Positions 31,160 through 42,288 of a stretch of DNA of 64,000 nucleotides are shown one piece after another (position 1 is the stretch's first letter; each line of letters opens with the position of its first letter). A program made the position numbers and the translations under genes. This DNA comes from Kuschelorhynchus macadamiae (Eukaryota > Arthropoda > Insecta > Coleoptera > Curculionidae): contig JAUTXW010005206.1 of the NCBI GenBank assembly GCA_030620095.1, positions 682,001 through 746,000 of the forward strand. The letters run 5' to 3'. Under the pieces are notes generated by a model that was not told where the DNA came from, searched no databases, and worked only from the letters and a program-made list of their open reading frames with translations.

Positions 31160-34100
31160 CTGAAATGAAATTTGTCTTATTTGCTTATCTGCGTAATGTA
31201 ATCATCAGTCAGTTTTTTTATTTTAATATTGAACTTTGCTAATGATTTAATTACTTCCCCATATAATATAGAGATACAAACACAAACATACGAACTAGAA
31301 TATGCTTATCCTTCTTAAAACCTATCAAATTGAGGAACGACCATTATTAATTAAATATAATTTTAAAAAAATACGTGAAAAAAGACACTTATATTTTCAA
31401 ATTTTAGCTAAAATAGATTCAGTCAGTTATTATGTAAAAATGAAGGCGTTGTTATTGTTCCCACTTATTATTAAAGTTTTTTTAAATTTTATATACTAAT
31501 TTTAATCTATATCTTAGTAGTAAGCACTTAGGTACGACATGTCGTAGTTGACTGAGTTTTGCAATCTCTTCCTTATTTAGCATATCTTCTATTAAGTTTC
31601 ACCTGTAAGATATTGACATTTGAAAATTTCCCAATTTCAAATTTTAAGAGGCAGTAAAAACTAAACGGTTTGACTTATCCTAATACGGATTGCAAATTCC
31701 CATCTTGATGGAAATTTATAGAGACAATAAAAAATATTTAGACTGGATACCATAATAAAGATCAAACGAGCTAAGACGACTCGTTTAGATATCATGGCGT
31801 CTCCAAATTCAAAATTGTCAAATTTCAGTATTTTGAAAACAGGCAAAACTTAGACTACGATATGACATGAAAAAATTCTAGAAACAGTATATATTTACTT
31901 GTCCAGTGAATTTGGCAAATTGACTTTAATATTCTTAATAAAAGAGGATAATTAAAGCAATTAAGAAATGGAAATCATCTATTTTTTGAAAATTGTTTTG
32001 CAACCGATTTAATCACGCTCATTAAAAAGACTGGCAATCCATATCTGACTCCAAACCCATGTCCCATGAAAATGTGGCCATGTCGACCCACTTCAGTGAA
32101 GTTCGTCGGGAGTCGATATTAAATTTGCAATAAAAGGATAACCAATATAATTAATTAAAGACTAAAAATTATAAAAAAAGAAATTAAATTAAATTTAATA
32201 TTAAGTTTAATTTACAATTATTATTGTAATATATAATTTAAATATTGAGGAGAAACGCTAAAAAAACACATACGTTAATATAAATTTGAATGTTATAGAG
32301 GTTGTGAGAAAATTAATAAATAATAAAGAGAAAATTGAATGACGATACCTAAATGAGATTTTAAAGGCAACATATATCATGAGAGTCGTCATAGTCATGT
32401 TTGCCAGATATTGGTCCCGTAATAATGTAAGGAAGAAGTAAAGGAATTTCCTTCTAAATCACTCCAAGGTGTTTTTAAAATATTTGCCGCTGAAGTAAAT
32501 AAAACACTGAAGAAGTATTTTCAATTTATTTGTGTTAAGTAATAACGAGCTGTTATCTCAAAATAATATTCGGTTCTAAACTTCTTAATACTATAACGTA
32601 ATTTTTTATTGTTTTAGGATACCTTTTTAATAATCTCGGCAGTTTTTTCTTGTTGTTCATCTATTTTGTCACGTATATTGTTAATTTTAGTGGTTATTGA
32701 TAAATAATCGTTCTCATATTTTATTTTCCACTTTTTTAGCTGCTTCTGAAAATCCTGCAATTATATTAAAATATTTCAGGTCAAATTGAATTTTGCACAT
32801 TCTACCATATCGATGTCCATGTGCAATAACAATAAAAAACTAAAACTGGTGGGGCAGTGGCGTATTAAGAGGTTTCAGGATATAATAAAGAAAATAAATT
32901 ATTAACACGGACATATATATGATGATATCCTTATAGATTTTTCATTGTTCTGGGGGCCTGAACCTCCCCCCCCCCACCGGGATTTTTTTTATTATATTAA
33001 AGATTTATATGTGATGTACATTGGCGAATGATTCATATATGAATGTGAGATCCTTTTTTTCAGGAACAAAATTCTTAATACGACACTGTGTTGCGGTATA
33101 TGTAATGATCTCTTCATAGGATAAGAAATCAATATAATTAGTTAACACAAATAGATGTTCCAATCATTCAAAAAATTTAAAAAATGAGAATGAAAGAACA
33201 TGTTTTTTGATGTAACTCACCATTTCAATTTCATTAAAAATATTCTTGACTTCTTGATGCACCCTGTCTTCTTTAGTAAAATCATGCTGTTTTTCTTGAA
33301 TTATTTCGACTATGTCCGTTTCTTTTTTACTCAAAACATATTTGCTCATTTCGATTCTGGAATATTCCCAGTTTGTAAGGTATCTGTTTTTGATATCTGC
33401 CTCTCGTTCAAAATCCTTAAATATTATTATTTAATTAATATGCTTATTTATAAGCATATTACCGGGTACCCGCGACTTCGTTCGCGTATATGACTATAGT
33501 GAAAGGGATAAACTTTATAAACCACGTTTGTTGTTGCGTTCTCTGGCTTTAAAATAGACAATAGACTACTACTCGAACTTACAGTTGACCATGGGAAAAA
33601 CAATCGTAGCGCAAGTCTACTCCAGCTGTACTTAAGGATTGCCCTTGAGCTTTGTTAATTGTCATGGCGAAACAGAGCTTTAAAGGAATACCTGGTATAA
33701 AAACTGTTTCTCCCAGGCCCAGAAGTAATAGTAGACTCTATTTTGTTTTGTAATGTTTTAACCTGTAGTGGAGTTCCATTACACAATTTTGGTGGTTTTA
33801 AATTTCGAATAAGCATCACTGGTGCCCCACTTTTAAAGTTAACTCATGAGGAGGGATTCCTGAAGGGTTTAGAGACTGTAGAAACTCGACAGGATAATTA
33901 ACTGCATTTCCTTGGTCTATAACCAAGAACCTTAAACCACACAGGATAGTAACATCGGCAATTTATTTCCGTCAGTTTAGCGCGAGCGAGCTTTGCTGCA
34001 GGTGAAGTGAAGGAAAATAAAAAACATGATATTACGATTTTTTAATAATTGTTACTATTGTCATACATATTTTTTGCAAAATTAAAAAATAATGTTTTCT

Positions 34101-37100
34101 AGAGATTACAAAAAATACCTTAATAAAACCACTTTTACAACGAAAATGGAAATAAACAACTCAATAACTACAGGGGCTTCTGATACCTGCTTTAGATTAA
34201 TTAACCAGGTTGAGATTTGCATTAATACTAAAAAAGCAACAATTCAAAGCAAAATTAAAAGTACCTGATATATGTTAAAAGAAAACACAACTTGCCTGAA
34301 AAATTAATAAAAAAAAATCGTAAAAAATCCAAATATATCTATAGCTAACATTTTTCTACTGCACCGGTGTACCCACTGTTTCTTCATAATAATTAATTAT
34401 GGAAATATATGAAAAGTTACACCTGGCAAGTGATTTTTGCAATTATACACAGCACACATATTCCCAGACATTGTTTTTTGTTATGTAGATTTCTGCAGAA
34501 GTAAATATATCAGTTATAAAGAAGTTTTAATTCTTTCCTTGGCTAATTACATTTCACTATGCACGACAACACTTATTCATACTTGTGTGACCTATTACTA
34601 TTACTGTAAAAACTAAAGAATATTGGCAAAATAATGCTTAAAAGGCAAATTTCTCTTACAGAACAATGTAACTAATACTAAATACTCACCTACCTACGTC
34701 ACTCACCCGGTCATTGACCTATGCGGTCGGCCAGAAACGGCGAACGTTACGCTTATGAGAAGTAACTATCCTATGTGGTTTAGGGTTCTTGGTCTATAAC
34801 TAGATCTATTGAGTAGTATGTTAATTGTGGACCAGTAATTGTTTCTAATAAAGCTAGATTTATTTCATCTGCTATGCTATTTTGTGTAGTTAATATAGCT
34901 CGTTCTTTAAACCAAAAAGCGGTTTCATTTTGACAACTTTCGAGTTCACTATAAATATTTAGGGGTAGTTTCACCCCTTGAAAACTGAGTTTCGAAGAAT
35001 CCCTTCTTATCGAACCTCTGCACTCTAAAATCAAGCTGTTTGCACAAGCTGAGCTTTCCACGGCAAAAGGTTTGAGAAAGTTTGCAAAAATTAATCAATG
35101 ACCCGATTTTTTCAAAAACCCTGTAAAAATTAATAAAAAATCTTAAAATATGTAATAAAATAAATTAAAAAGCAAGTTTTTGTCCGAATAACTAACCGTT
35201 TTTTAAATAAAAAATAAAATATTAAAGGGGTGGTTTCAGCTCTTTGAACACCTGCATAGCAGTTTTTTAAATAAAATATAATATTTAAGGGATGGTGTTA
35301 CCCCTTTGGACCATTGTATGAATTTTCTAACAATTCTAAAATATGTAGAAGAATAAATTAAAAAACACGTGTTCAAGCGTTTTCTCGAAAAACTGACCGT
35401 TTTTTAAATAAAAAATATTGTAACATTTAAGAGGGTGGTTTCATCCTCTTGGAACTTGAGTTTAAAATTAAACTCAACTAAGTCTTTTATATATTAGTAT
35501 AGATTATAAACTGATAATCAACCATATTACAAATTCAATTGAATCTGCGGTTGGTTCCTTGTGAAACAAAGTTGAAATATATGTTGATACATAATTTCAA
35601 TTAATTGAAATATAGCAAAGATTCTAATGCGAAACAGAAAGCTTCGAAATTAATGTGATTTTGGCGAAATGTCAGCATAACTGTTCTTTACAGAATAACA
35701 GTAATGATCGGATGTATATCATCGTATTTTTCTATCCGTGAAGGACTAAAAATCGAAATCGGTGTGTTTGCCTCTCAAAAAAAGTCAAATTCACGTGTTC
35801 CAATGACCAATTTTCTTTATTTTCACCGTATGTCTATGAGTAAAAGTTCCAATGACCAATTTTCTTTATTTTCACCGTATGTCTATGAGTAAAGTTATTG
35901 TTCACCCAGGAAATTATCGGTTATTGATGGTCTTGATAATTAATTTAGAAAAAAAGTATAATTTTAGGATATAATTTAGGTTTATTTACTTTACTAATAA
36001 TTGTAATATGGATTTGTTGTTATTAATTGACCAGGAGCACTTGAAGTTAAACATATTTCTTCTTAAGATTCACTTATTCTAACAAATATGTTAGAATCGA
36101 GTGGTTATAAACAACAATTGCCTAGCAAATTCGAATCAGCTATTATTTTCATTCTGAAACCTGTCAAGTTAATGTATATTATTTACGGACTAGAAGAGGT
36201 AAAAATATTTACTTATCTTTTGCACTGTATGCATGCGTCCTTTAAACCAATATAAGCACTATTTGTTTTAGAGATATCTGCAGGTGGTTCATCAATTTTC
36301 TATACAGACTCTGTAGTTACTTTCTTAACTAAAATATTTAGTTACGTTTTTTGTTGCCTCTGCACTGCATGCGTTTTTTGTGTGAGAGGCTTTTGCTAGT
36401 GCTTCATTCCTTTTCCTTACAGACTCTGCAGGTACTCTTTATATCTTCAGGGGTAAAAATGCGTGTCTGCTATACAATAAATTTTGTCCGTTACTCATGC
36501 ATGCAAATTCCTCATATTTAGTTCGCTAGCCAATTTAGGATGAACCATGTTTATCGAATGCCCACTAGTTGAAAGTTAGGCTTAGTACACAAAAATTTTA
36601 AATTATTAAAAACATCGGTAATTTTCTTTTACCCGGAACTTCCCTCTTTATAAACATTTCTTTTTATTAGGAATAGTGAAGTATAATCCTATTGAGTTCC
36701 GCGCATAGTCATTGAGTAAAATACATAAATTGTCTTTTTCTCTACTTTTGTAGGCCAAAGGAAGAATTCAGGAGGAAATTTCCGGTTTAGTTTCCAAATT
36801 ACCCTGAAGTCCCTCTGTAAGGAATCCCTCAAAAAAAAGTAAGACAATTTTTATATATAACTACTAAATGACCATATGCGAAACTAAATAGGATTATACT
36901 TTATTATTCCTAATAAAAAGAAAGATTAATACCGAGGGGTTCTCCGACTAAAGGAAGTTTACCATTTTTTTATATCGTTTTTCAAACATGTTAACAGTCC
37001 GCCATTTTATTTTGAGCATATTGGATTTGTGTCAATATTTTACTAGTTTCTACCTATGTCACACTTGAGTTTTGAGCAAAATCTAAAGTTAATTGAATAA

Positions 37101-37935
37101 GTAGATTTTTACATTGATTTTTTTTTATTTCATTAGACCGCCATTTTCTGGATGACCGCTAAAGCACAACGAAATTTGGCCAACCATAGAAACTTATTTC
37201 TGATTTCAGGTCTCCTTTGAGAGACGAGTAGAACTAGCGCCAAACGTAACATATAAACCCACACCAGAGTCACCAACAGGAGCAAAACAGACATTTGTGG
37301 TTACCAAGAGAACATACGTAATCTTTGCCGGACTTAATACTCTATTACCACGGAGCCACCTGAGACGAAACTCACTCAGTTCTGGGTAAAGAAATTTGCC
37401 GATTTTTTTATTTAATACATACCTCAATTTCATCTTTCAAATTCCCAATACGAGTCATTAAATCTCCAATATTTTTTCGAAACGTCAATCTATCCGTGTA
37501 ATATGTATTTTGAAGCTTTATGTAGTCTTCTTCATTTTTATTGGTATCTTCGAGTAAGTTTTTTTCTTCGATCTGGTGTCTTTGAAATACACACTTAAGT
37601 GCAGATAGACCTTCGTAAGATCCTTTCGTACGGATTTCATCAAATGTTTTCTGAATAGTCGATTCTATAAAAGAACAATCTCTCCTAAAATCTTTTAGAT
37701 CTATACTGTCTTTTGATTCTGGTGGCAATACATCGTCGTTCTTGATAACGTTACATTGTTCTTCTGTGGTTTTATATTCAAGAACGGTTTTGTCGTTTTC
37801 GGACCAACCACTTATGTATTTTAAAATGGCTAATTTATCAAGCAGGTCACCTAAAACGCTAAGAATAACTTTTATAGAAAAAGAGCTATATTGCTTGTCT
37901 ATTTTATCACTTAATAATTTGTTCTCTTGAGACAT
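30953..37935 (-). CDS. Drc9: DRC9/IQCG, nexin-dynein regulatory complex subunit 9
   Basis: Four minus-strand exons, 37935-37423, 33415-33221, 32754-32623 and 31159-30953, all in phase 0, give a 348-residue protein. The start is the ATG at 37935 (MSQENKLLSD). The body is mostly coiled coil: NLKDEIE / DFEREADIKNRYLTNWEYSR spans the first splice, and DFQKQLKKWKIKYENDY opens exon 3. The last exon has an IQ motif, AATKIQAWWKGTMVRKGLGK, followed by a lysine-rich tail. This order and the IQ-tail match IQCG (human 443 aa), which binds calmodulin and helps dock the nexin link on outer doublet microtubules in motile cilia; in insects that means sperm flagella and chordotonal neurons. The N-terminus is shorter than in vertebrates. 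No breaks seen. Confidence 0.9.
31160..32622. other. DRC9 intron 3, no feature identified
   Basis: AT-rich intron. Short open frames on both strands have no recognisable motif. Confidence 0.4.
32623..32754 (-). CDS. Drc9: DRC9 exon 3
   Basis: Acceptor AATTGCAG, donor AAAAG|GTATCC; 44 codons of coiled coil (KKWKIKYENDY … EIIKK). Confidence 0.9.
32855..33088. mobile_element. hAT-like MITE in DRC9 intron 2
   Basis: The left end CAGTGGCGTATTAAGA and the complement of the right end CAGTGTCGTATTAAGA match at 15 of 16 bases. Flanking octamers TGGTGGGG and TGTTGCGG match at 6 of 8. 234 bp, non-coding, with an internal poly-C run at 32967-32978. Confidence 0.6.
33221..33415 (-). CDS. Drc9: DRC9 exon 2
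   Basis: Acceptor ATTTAAG, donor GAAATG|GTGAGT; 65 codons, DFEREADIKNRYLTNWEY through VKNIFNEIEM, all coiled coil. Confidence 0.9.
33590..35090 (-). pseudogene. Helitron-type PIF1 helicase C-terminal relic, split by a TIR element
   Basis: Right part (35061-34793): KERAILTTQNSIADEINLAL, later TYYSIDLVIDQ. Left part (33920-33590): GNAVNYPVEFLQSLNPSG, then APVMLIRNLKPPKLCNGTPL and a tail resembling 'FAMTINKAQGQS' (read from FRHDN near 33665). These are C-terminal motifs of the PIF1-like helicase domain of Helitron Rep-helicase proteins. The two parts become contiguous if 33925-34792 is removed. Stops and frameshifts occur in the left part. A GC-rich mini-palindrome (CGCGACTTCGTTCGCG) at 33471-33486 lies just beyond the 3' side and could mark the element end. 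Confidence 0.65.
33925..34792. mobile_element. Non-autonomous TIR transposon inserted in the Helitron relic
   Basis: The left end CCAAGAACCTTAAACCACAC… is mirrored at the right end by the complement of CCAAGAACCCTAAACCACAT…; the arms match over ~28 bp with two mismatches. Host sequence around the insertion repeats TTATAGA (minus-strand sense) on both sides; the exact TSD is 7-9 bp because TIR tip and host share bases. The ~860-bp interior has no ORF, so it depends on a transposase in trans (hAT- or P-like by TSD size). Confidence 0.65.
35140..35475. repeat. Tandem-like repeat with TTTTTTAAATAAAA / GGGTGGTTTCA motif
   Basis: Three imperfect copies of a unit carrying (C)GTTTTTTAAATAAAAAATA followed by GGGGTGGTTTCA-like text occur at about 35195, 35265 and 35400. 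Non-coding. Confidence 0.5.
35797..35894. repeat. 49-bp tandem duplication (2 copies)
   Basis: The unit starting GTTCCAATGACCAATTTTCT at 35797 repeats perfectly or nearly so at 35846 and ends TATGAGTAAA in both. Confidence 0.85.
36630..36960. mobile_element. Foldback/MITE-like inverted repeat in DRC9 intron 1
   Basis: The left arm (about 36645-36720: …TTTCTTTTTATTAGGAATA…) pairs with the complement of the right arm (about 36855-36945: …TATTCCTAATAAAAAGAAAG…) over ~85-90 bp. Non-coding spacer. No clear TSD. Confidence 0.5.
37423..37935 (-). CDS. Drc9: DRC9 first coding exon
   Basis: ATG at 37935; donor GAG|GTATGT; 171 codons. A GTG lies one codon upstream but there is no reason to use it. 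Confidence 0.9.
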
Positions 37936-38536
37936 CACTTTTTTTATCTTTTTTAATAGCCTTTAATATTTCCAAACAATTTGAGAAGTCGCCCTTAGTT
38001 TTAGTTATCGATTTTTTTGCAATTCACTTCACCTTTATAATTTATTGATCAAACACATCTTGCCGTTTGCAGGTAAATTTTTAATTTCATTAGAAGTTAT
38101 TGAGACAGGTTGAAAACAGCTTTATTCATTGAATATTCAATTTGCTTTTATTTTTCGTAGGGGATGGCCATAACCATTATTATTGGCGTTTGTAAAAAAT
38201 TATACATTTTGGAGTCCAGAACATTTACATTTATATAAAATAAGATACTGCGATAGTTCTTTAAATTATTATTGATATTTTTATAATTGAATATAATTTT
38301 TTATGAATAAAGCCGTAACAAATAGAAATCAACATAGTCGAAACCATTTACTCTATTATTGGTAAGCACATAAAACAACTCGTTTTTAGGAAAAAGAAGT
38401 TTTACATGATATACGTTTCATAATTGTACAATATGATCACCATTTGATGATGATCTCAACAGAGCTATATTAATATTAAGTTTTGCTTTAAGGTATCTAT
38501 ACGTATAGTGAACATACAAGCTGAATGTCAGTACAT

Positions 38537-38648
38537 TTATTGTTTTGCTACTAGTGATAGATATTCTGGTTCAAATTTTCGCAGAATCTCAAGGCCGGTT
38601 TTAAACTGTATGTCTTCTATATCTTCATTTTTTAAATTATTAACTAAT
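38537..38648 (-). CDS. Unassigned 3'-terminal exon candidate
   Basis: A TCTGTTTTACAG acceptor precedes an open stretch starting LVNNLKNEDIEDIQFKTGLE and ending EYLSLVAKQ before TAA. The splice signal and protein-like, acidic composition suggest a real last exon of a minus-strand gene, but I do not recognise the family and cannot link it to an upstream exon. It lies 600 bp upstream of DRC9 and 845 bp downstream of the allergen-like terminal exon. It could also be a chance open frame. Confidence 0.35.
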
Positions 38649-38799
38649 CTGTAAAACAGAATTTATTTTGTATTTTCAAAATTACACCTGAAAGATTTAT
38701 TAACCTGATATTTCAATGCTCGGTTACTATTAGCATGTTTGGAAGAATTTTTGGATTTTTTTATTAGTTATGGCATACAATTTGAAATCAAACCATTAA

Positions 38800-39130
38800 G
38801 CAGTTTTTTCAGGCTGAATTTTTATAAATTTTATTAAGCCGCCATTTTGTTCCGCCATCTTGGATTCGTACCAAAATGTTACCAGTTGATTCCATTATAA
38901 TACTTGACGTTTTTGCAAAATTTGAGATAAATTGGATGAGTAGTTTTTCAATTTTCAAGTCAATTTGGGTAAGTAGTTTTTTAGCTACGCCGCGAACAGA
39001 CAGACCGACAGAATTGCGAAAACATGTTTTTCGTCATCTAGGGACCTTGAAACTTGAAGATCTGAAAAAATCTCGGAAAATGATTTTTTCAGGATTACAA
39101 TACTTCCTTTTTACGAGGGAAGTAAAAAAT
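38800..39130. repeat. Dispersed repeat copy, inverted relative to 21170-22015
   Basis: Contains AAGCCGCCATTTTGTTCCGC then GCCATCTTGG, the complement of the AAGATGGCGGGACAAAATGG family, plus CAGACAGACCGACAG corresponding to 21596-21632. Confidence 0.6.
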
Positions 39131-39492
39131 GCACAAATTTCTCATTAAAATAAGAACACCGGTCACTTTTTAAAATGTGCCTTACTGACATAAGGATAGA
39201 CATTTTTGACAAGACGGACTTTTTAATCCGACATCTGTCCAGAAATTCGCAAATATCTCCTCAAATACTTTTAGGGGCGGTAAAAATGGATGAAGATCGA
39301 AATTCCTTGTTGCATTGCTTCTTTTTGTCATGCTCATCCTCTTGCTCTTACATCTCGCTCCGTACCATCTTTTTATACTATTAGTGAAATATCTTAACTT
39401 TTAAGGTTATTTTGGATTAAATGTAAAAACACTTTATCGAGACTTGCCTTTGTAATTTGCATATAATTATATTATTAATTATTACAAGTAAT

Positions 39493-39685
39493 TTAAAATA
39501 CTGATGGATTTAATATTTCATTGATTTTCTCGTTTATGCTATCTACGATGTCCTGAATGGGATTCATTGCGACGTTTTTGACCATGTTGATAATCAAGTT
39601 ATGAAAAATAGTGGTAAACACGTCCATCATAGCATTAGTTATCCAATCAACTAGTTCGTTTCCAGTGAATTCGAGACTTATGTTC
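39493..39685 (-). CDS. Allergen-like gene, terminal exon
   Basis: Acceptor TTTATTTTAG, TAA at 39495-39493. Encodes NISLEFTGNELVDWITNAMM and a helical C-terminus. The first base completes a codon from an upstream exon. Confidence 0.55.
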
Positions 39686-39699
39686 CTAAAATAAAAAAA

Positions 39700-40850
39700 T
39701 GCAAATGCTAATTAATACTATCTTATTTGGGATATTCAATCAATTTTCACTTTTCTGTTTTTCATAAAATCTGGATTGTCTATCTTCCGCTGTCTTCTTT
39801 TTAAAGAACTACTATTAGTACCTAATAAATGGCTTTAATTGTTTAATAAAGTTAGTTGCCTACCCCGTATGGTCGAAATCAAGTGAGTCGACAGTAATAT
39901 TGTGACTGTTAAAGTCAAATCACAGCACAACATGGATATGCTGAGCAACGTCACTTTAGTATGATACTTATAGATGAGCTAAAATATAATTAAATTTCAG
40001 TTAAAACAAATGAGTCAAATGCTTGGGGCAAATTTACAGTATTTTTAGCTAGATCTTATCGTCGGTTAATCAAATTTCGTACGTATTTGGTCTCAAAAGT
40101 GAATCCCGATTTCGTTATCAATATTTATCAATATTAAAGTGGTAATATAATGTGAACCTGCACCTTTAGAGTAACTAATGGTAAACGAGAATGGGACAAG
40201 TTATTGTGAACAAGAATAGAAAAATTATAATAAATAAGAATACGTTGGACCGCACATACTATAAGAAAAAATAAATCAAGTAGTAAATAGGAAATCAGAA
40301 GACACAAAAAATAGATGAAGCAAATTAAGATGTTTCAATGGAAATGTGGAAACACTCAACAAATTCGTAAGAGTGAAAAGTAAAGAAACGATAGTGAATG
40401 CCATAGTGTTTTATTGTATATTGATAAATGATAATAAAATAATCTTAACTAGTCAGAACATTTAGTTATACGGAGTTAATAGAAAAATTGAAAGATCTAT
40501 GTGTTCATTTGATATTTTTAGGTTATTAAATTTGAGGAATCTTAAAAAAAAATATTATTTAAAATAAAAATATAAATAGAGTAGTATTAATGGTATTAAC
40601 ATAAAAAATACTCAAATTAGCTTATGTGTGTATTGGTGACAAATTTGTTCACATAGTTAATGTGAGCCTTGAAAGCGGACCTTTTCTCAGTAACTGGAAA
40701 AAGTTTTAATACCTTTTAAGTACCATCAATATGACACCTGTTTATGAGAAAATACTAGAATTAGTTGGAAATCATAACCAAATCATTAGTTATATCGAAA
40801 AATAATAACATATTTAGTGAATTTCAAACCGTATTTCGAAAAATAATTTA
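39700..40850. other. No feature identified
   Basis: AT-rich, inside the span of the allergen-like gene. A middle exon of that gene might be here but was not recognised. Confidence 0.3.
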
Positions 40851-40869
40851 CGTTACAAACTTTTATTTT

Positions 40870-41600
40870 GGACTAAAAAGAAGCTATGGAAGAGAAACTT
40901 ATTATTGGGATAGTATTCTTAGACTTTCGGCGGACCATTGAAGTAATTGACAGGGCATTGTTACTGTAAAAAATGTAAAGATACGGTTTTGGTTCTATTA
41001 CAGTGAAGTTATTGAAAGAATACCTAGTGGCCGATCACAGGTTACAAGATTTAAAAATTGTAAATCTTCAATACGGGTAAATGATTTCGAGATCCCACAA
41101 GGCACTGCATTGGGTCCAGATTTGTTTATTTTGTACCTAAATCACATTTTAGGTAGTGTTATAAATTGTCATATTTAATTATTTGCAGACGACACATCGA
41201 TTTATGTAGTAGGTAACAATGTAAAAGTACACATAATAAGCCAAGAATTAGAAAACCTGTATACATGATTGAAGGACAATAGTTTACAAATCAGTGCCAA
41301 CAAAACAAAATCTGATTATCAAAAATAAATTTAACGGTATAGATGTAAATAGTATCCCTGATTTAAAAATGGGTAAGTAAGTAATGATCTTATAGAAAAA
41401 GCGTCACATATAAAATATCTGGGAGTAATAATTTTTAATTTTGACAATTGAAACCTGTTAGGTAGAACTGGTAATAAATTGAGGCAATGGTCAAAATTAA
41501 CAGTATATAAAACTATTATAATACCACATCTTAATTTCTGTTCAAAGTGGGATATAGGTCCCCAAAATTTTGCAAATTGGGTAATAATTAATTAAAAGGA
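40870..41600 (+). pseudogene. LINE reverse transcriptase relic (plus strand)
   Basis: Heavily mutated. Recoverable blocks are LLKEYLVADHRLQDLKI (about 41010), a decayed PQGTALGP box near 41095, LFADDTSIYVVGNNVK at about 41185 (catalytic FADD intact), and KYLGVIIFNFDN near 41415. Many stops; no complete domain. Confidence 0.6.
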
Positions 41601-41837
41601 CTTATTATTTCTAAAAAACCGCTCACAAAAAATGTAAACAAAGCATTTCACTAGTGGTTAATATAAGTTTTTCTAAGCTGAGGACTGAATGTAAAAATTA
41701 TCCTGTGATTAATTAATAACAAAAATATTTTTGTAAAAAAGTATGTAATTTAAAAAAAACTGTGAATCAAATATCAACTTGTATACATCTCAACAATTTT
41801 AGTACTGTCCACTAGTTCATCGTGCAAGGTGTTCATC

Positions 41838-42134
41838 TTACACGGTAATCCTCAGAGCTTGTAGAATGTGGATTTTTGGTATATCAGGGTCGATCTGCTG
41901 AATTGGTAGTGGATGGACGCCTTTAGATCCAATGAGCAAACTTCGGTTCCACGATTTAAATTTTTGATAAATCATTGGTAAATAGTTTTTTGGGGTTCGG
42001 AAGTAACTAAGGAGCAGATATCCAAACCAAGCGTTTGACATATTTCCCAAACTGTATTTTTTGTTATTGCTTTTAGGTCTCCCGGGTACCACTTTGACCA
42101 AAACTTTGCAAAAATCGCATTCAGTATATGTCAA
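41838..42134 (-). CDS. Unrecognised open frame, 98 aa
   Basis: A continuous frame beginning TYTECDFCKVLVKVVPGRPK and including GVHPLPIQQIDPDIPKIHIL. The composition is more protein-like than its neighbours. It has no flanking splice signals that I trust and no family I recognise. It adjoins the duplicated foldback unit at 42289 and is probably transposon-derived. Confidence 0.25.
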   Translation of the reverse strand: MTYTECDFCKVLVKVVPGRPKSNNKKYSLGNMSNAWFGYLLLSYFRTPKNYLPMIYQKFKSWNRSLLIGSKGVHPLPIQQIDPDIPKIHILQALRITV

Positions 42135-42288
42135 CCTTAACTTCGGAGGGTTGCTACTCGACCAGTTATATTAGGGTCGCAGTTTTTCTCTGCTTTCGGG
42201 ATGAGGGCCATCCGTACATTGTTTTCCAAGCTGAAATATCCCTCTTAGGGGGAGTGCCTCGGCGGGATTTGTGAAGCACAGTTGGCAA

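Noticed and set aside
33471..33486. CGCGACTTCGTTCGCG as a firm Helitron 3' hairpin
   Set aside because: No CTRR terminus follows on the helicase strand and no A|T insertion site can be shown, so it is only mentioned as a possibility.
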